Shown here one piece after another: positions 61,940 to 64,000 of a stretch of DNA of 64,000 nt (positions are counted from its first letter, which is position 1; every line of letters begins with the position of its first letter). The notes beneath the pieces are model-generated. The model ran no database searches, was not told the origin of the DNA, and saw nothing but the letters and a program-made list of their open reading frames with translations. This DNA is from Bradyrhizobium sp. LLZ17 (lineage in GTDB: Bacteria; Pseudomonadota; Alphaproteobacteria; Rhizobiales; Xanthobacteraceae), in contig NZ_CP165734.1 of NCBI RefSeq assembly GCF_041200145.1, positions 5,332,001 to 5,396,000 of the forward strand. The letters are read 5' to 3'. The translations under genes were made by a program, and so were the position numbers.

Positions 61940-62838
61940 ATGCACCGCGTCCTGCTCGGGCTGGCGGCCGGTGCTTGCCTGCTGGCGGGATTGCCCGGTG
62001 CGAAGGCCCAGGCGCCGGCCAAGCAGCCCCCGGCGGTGCCGCAAGCCGCGCCTCAGCCGCGCCCGCAAGCCGCCCCGCAGGCGGTGCCCGGTTTTGGGAC
62101 CCGCGGCGACGTCCGGAGCGGCCGGACCTGTCGCGCCTGACCGTGATCCGCTTCCTGACCGAGACCGACTATCCGCCGTTCAACTACACCGGCGCAGACG
62201 GCAACCCGGCCGGCTTCAACGTCGATTTCGCCCGCGCGCTGTGCGAGGAGATCAAGGTCACCTGCACCGTGCAGATGCGCCGGTTCGAGACGCTGGTCGA
62301 TGCGCTCACCTCCAACCGGGGCGATGCCGTGATCGCCTCGATGGCGGTGAGCCCGCAGCTCCGCGCCCGCGTCGACTTCACCGACCCCTATTACCGTGTG
62401 CCGGCGCGCTTTGCCTCGCGCAAGGACGCGGTGATGCCGGAGATCCGGCCCGAATATCTCGAGGGCAAGAAGGTCGGCGTCATCGCGGGCTCCGCGCACG
62501 AAGCCTACCTCAAGGCGATGTTCACCGACGCCGAGCTGCACCCCTATCCCAATGACGAGGCCATGCGCGCAGCCTTGCGCAAGGGCGAGGTCGATTTCAT
62601 CTTCGGCGACGCCATCTCGCTGGCGTTCTGGATCAACGGCACCGATTCCGGCGATTGCTGCGCCTTCTCCGGCGGCCCCTTCGTCGAGAGCCGCTTCTTC
62701 GGCGAGGGCATCGGCATCGCCGTCCGCAAAGGCAACGACGTGCTGCGCCAGGCGCTGAACTGGGCGATGTTCCGCGTCTGGGAAAAAGGCCGCTACACAG
62801 ATTTGTGGCTGCGGTATTTTTCGGTGAGCCCGTTTTAG
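61940..62838 (+). CDS. Periplasmic amino-acid-type substrate-binding protein, frameshifted in a T run
   Basis: The ATG at 61940 (MHRVLLGLAAGACLLAGLPG) gives a signal peptide and a Pro/Ala linker, but this frame stops at 62140. The mature domain is in the next frame, from about GFWDPRRRPERPDLS, with TDYPPFNYTGADGNPAGFNV, RFETLVDALTSNRGDAVIAS and EGKKVGVIAGSAHEAYL: a type 2 (GlnH/HisJ-like) fold. One extra T in the TTTT at 62092-62095 would restore one frame. No permease is adjacent, so it may be an orphan receptor. Confidence 0.75.
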
Positions 62839-62845
62839 CCATCGA

Positions 62846-62926
62846 TTGTCATTCCGGGGCGTGCGAAGCGCGAGCCCGGAATCTCGAGATTCCGGTTCGA
62901 TGCTGGCGCATCGCCCCGGAATGACG
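62846..62926. repeat. Palindromic intergenic repeat, family D, copy 2
   Basis: Begins attgtcattccggggcg and ends gccccggaatgacgat, with an inner cccggaatctcgagattccgg palindrome. It matches 6145-6247 in its arms. It lies between the binding-protein gene and lysS. Confidence 0.8.
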
Positions 62927-62988
62927 ATCAAGTCCATTTTTGCATTCTGCCGGGAAATCGCTATTTTCCGCGGCCCGGAGGCCCCTTG

Positions 62989-64000
62989 ATGTCCGTTATC
63001 GATCCCCACATGAGTCCCAGCGATCTGCGCGCGCTCGCCGAACAATCCAACGCCTGGCCGTTCGAGCAGGCGAAGGCGATTGTCGCGCGGCTGAAGAAAT
63101 CGCCAAAGGACGAGGTGCTGTTCGAGACCGGCTACGGTCCGTCCGGCCTGCCGCATATCGGCACGTTCGGCGAGGTCGCGCGCACCTCGATGGTGCGTCA
63201 CGCCTTCCGCGTGCTCACCGAGGACAAGATCAAGACGCGCCTGCTCGCCTTTTCCGACGACATGGACGGCTTCCGCAAGGTGCCGGACAACGTGCCGAAC
63301 AAGGATCTGCTGGCGCAGTATCTGGGACGTCCGCTCACCGCCGTGCCCGACCCGTTCTCGAACGAATATCCGTCGTTCGGCGCGGCCAACAACGCCCGCC
63401 TGCGCGCCTTCCTCGATCATTTCGGCTTCGACTACGAGTTCGCGAGCTCGACCGATTACTACAAATCAGGCCGTTTCGACGCGACGCTGTTGAAAATGCT
63501 CGCCGCCTACGATCAGGTGATGGCGATCATCCTGCCGACGCTCGGGCCGGACCGCCGCGCCACCTATTCGCCGTTCCTCCCCATCAGCAAGACCACCGGT
63601 GTCGTGCTCCAGGTACCGATGATCCGCCGCGACGTCGCCGCCGGCACGATCACCTATGTCGATCCCGATACCAACCAGGAGGTCGAAACGCCCGTCACCG
63701 GCGGCAACGTCAAGTGCCAGTGGAAGGCCGATTGGGCGATGCGCTGGGTTGCGCTCGGCGTCGACTACGAGATGGCCGGCAAGGACCTGATCGACTCCGT
63801 GAAGCTGTCCGGCGCCATCGCCAGAGCACTCGGCGCGACGCCGCCCGAAGGCTTCAACTACGAGCTCTTCCTCGACGAGAAGGGCCAGAAGATCTCGAAG
63901 TCGAAGGGCAACGGGCTCACCATCGACGAATGGCTGCGCTACGCCTCGCCGGAATCGCTGTCGCTGTTCATGTATCGCGAGCCGAAGGCGGCGAAGCGGC
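62989..64000 (+). CDS. lysS: Class I lysyl-tRNA synthetase (partial, runs off the right edge)
   Basis: The first 337 residues of an archaeal-type class I LysRS, the form used by alphaproteobacteria. The HIGH-like motif is [13 protein letters not shown], and the KMSKS-like motif is KISKSKGNG, so the catalytic core is present up to the edge. The C-terminal anticodon-binding part is missing from the window. The ATG at 62989 follows cccggaggcccc. The symbol lysK is sometimes used for the class I enzyme. Confidence 0.93.
   Translation, partial: MSVIDPHMSPSDLRALAEQSNAWPFEQAKAIVARLKKSPKDEVLFETGYGPSGLPHIGTFGEVARTSMVRHAFRVLTEDKIKTRLLAFSDDMDGFRKVPDNVPNKDLLAQYLGRPLTAVPDPFSNEYPSFGAANNARLRAFLDHFGFDYEFASSTDYYKSGRFDATLLKMLAAYDQVMAIILPTLGPDRRATYSPFLPISKTTGVVLQVPMIRRDVAAGTITYVDPDTNQEVETPVTGGNVKCQWKADWAMRWVALGVDYEMAGKDLIDSVKLSGAIARALGATPPEGFNYELFLDEKGQKISKSKGNGLTIDEWLRYASPESLSLFMYREPKAAKR

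Noticed and set aside
62053..63420. A 455-codon minus-strand reading across the binding protein and lysS
   Set aside because: Antisense to two recognised genes; composition typical of a shadow.

Overview
The window is GC-rich, densely coding alphaproteobacterial chromosome, most likely Bradyrhizobium or a close relative (Nitrobacteraceae). Pointers are GcrA with GANTC sites, a SAM-II riboswitch ahead of metZ, class I lysyl-tRNA synthetase, the phoR-pstSCAB-phoU-phoB order, OpgC, a box-type benzoate cluster and many palindromic intergenic repeats of rhizobial type. The genus is inferred from content; no search was run.

Layout. 1-3.1 kb: a glutamine-synthetase-family gene and a Rieske oxygenase, divergent from an IclR regulator. 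3.1-10.5 kb: aerobic benzoyl-CoA (box) pathway with truncated haemoglobin, BoxR, benzoate-CoA ligase, an alpha/beta hydrolase, BoxC and BoxB. Repeated AATGC/GCATT half-sites lie in front of boxR/bclA and boxC. boxA and the semialdehyde dehydrogenase gene are not in the window. 10.6-16.1 kb: SDR, polysaccharide deacetylase, OmpA-like protein and membrane proteins. 16.2-22.9 kb: the complete phosphate regulon with a Pho box before pstS. 23-28 kb: gcrA, argD-argF, hslO, apaG. 28.2-31.3 kb: opgC followed by two SGNH-fold secreted proteins, one of which has lost its catalytic blocks. 31.5-32.7 kb: an IS110-family element. 32.8-43.1 kb: metZ under SAM-II control, dCTP deaminase, a PAS protein, a MATE exporter, a Met-rich secreted protein, small enzymes, regulators, ogt and tRNA-Gly. 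43.2-51.1 kb: a xylose-type locus (LacI regulator, xylB, xylA, a three-gene sugar ABC importer), an aldo/keto reductase remnant and an amidohydrolase. 51.3-52.5 kb: an IS5-family element with 14-bp terminal repeats and a 5-bp target duplication, inserted inside an intergenic repeat. 52.5-64 kb: NTF2-like and RidA proteins, a decayed esterase, a PAS-HTH regulator, a chemoreceptor, a flavin dehydrogenase, a ClpP-like secreted protein, SCO protein, a periplasmic binding protein and the 5' part of lysS.

Three otherwise normal genes (Rieske oxygenase, ClpP-like protein, binding protein) are each interrupted by a single-base frameshift in a G, T or GC run. Consensus error and real decay cannot be told apart from the sequence alone. 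Most intergenic gaps are filled by a handful of palindromic repeat families. I see no CRISPR array, rRNA, prophage or obvious conjugative element.
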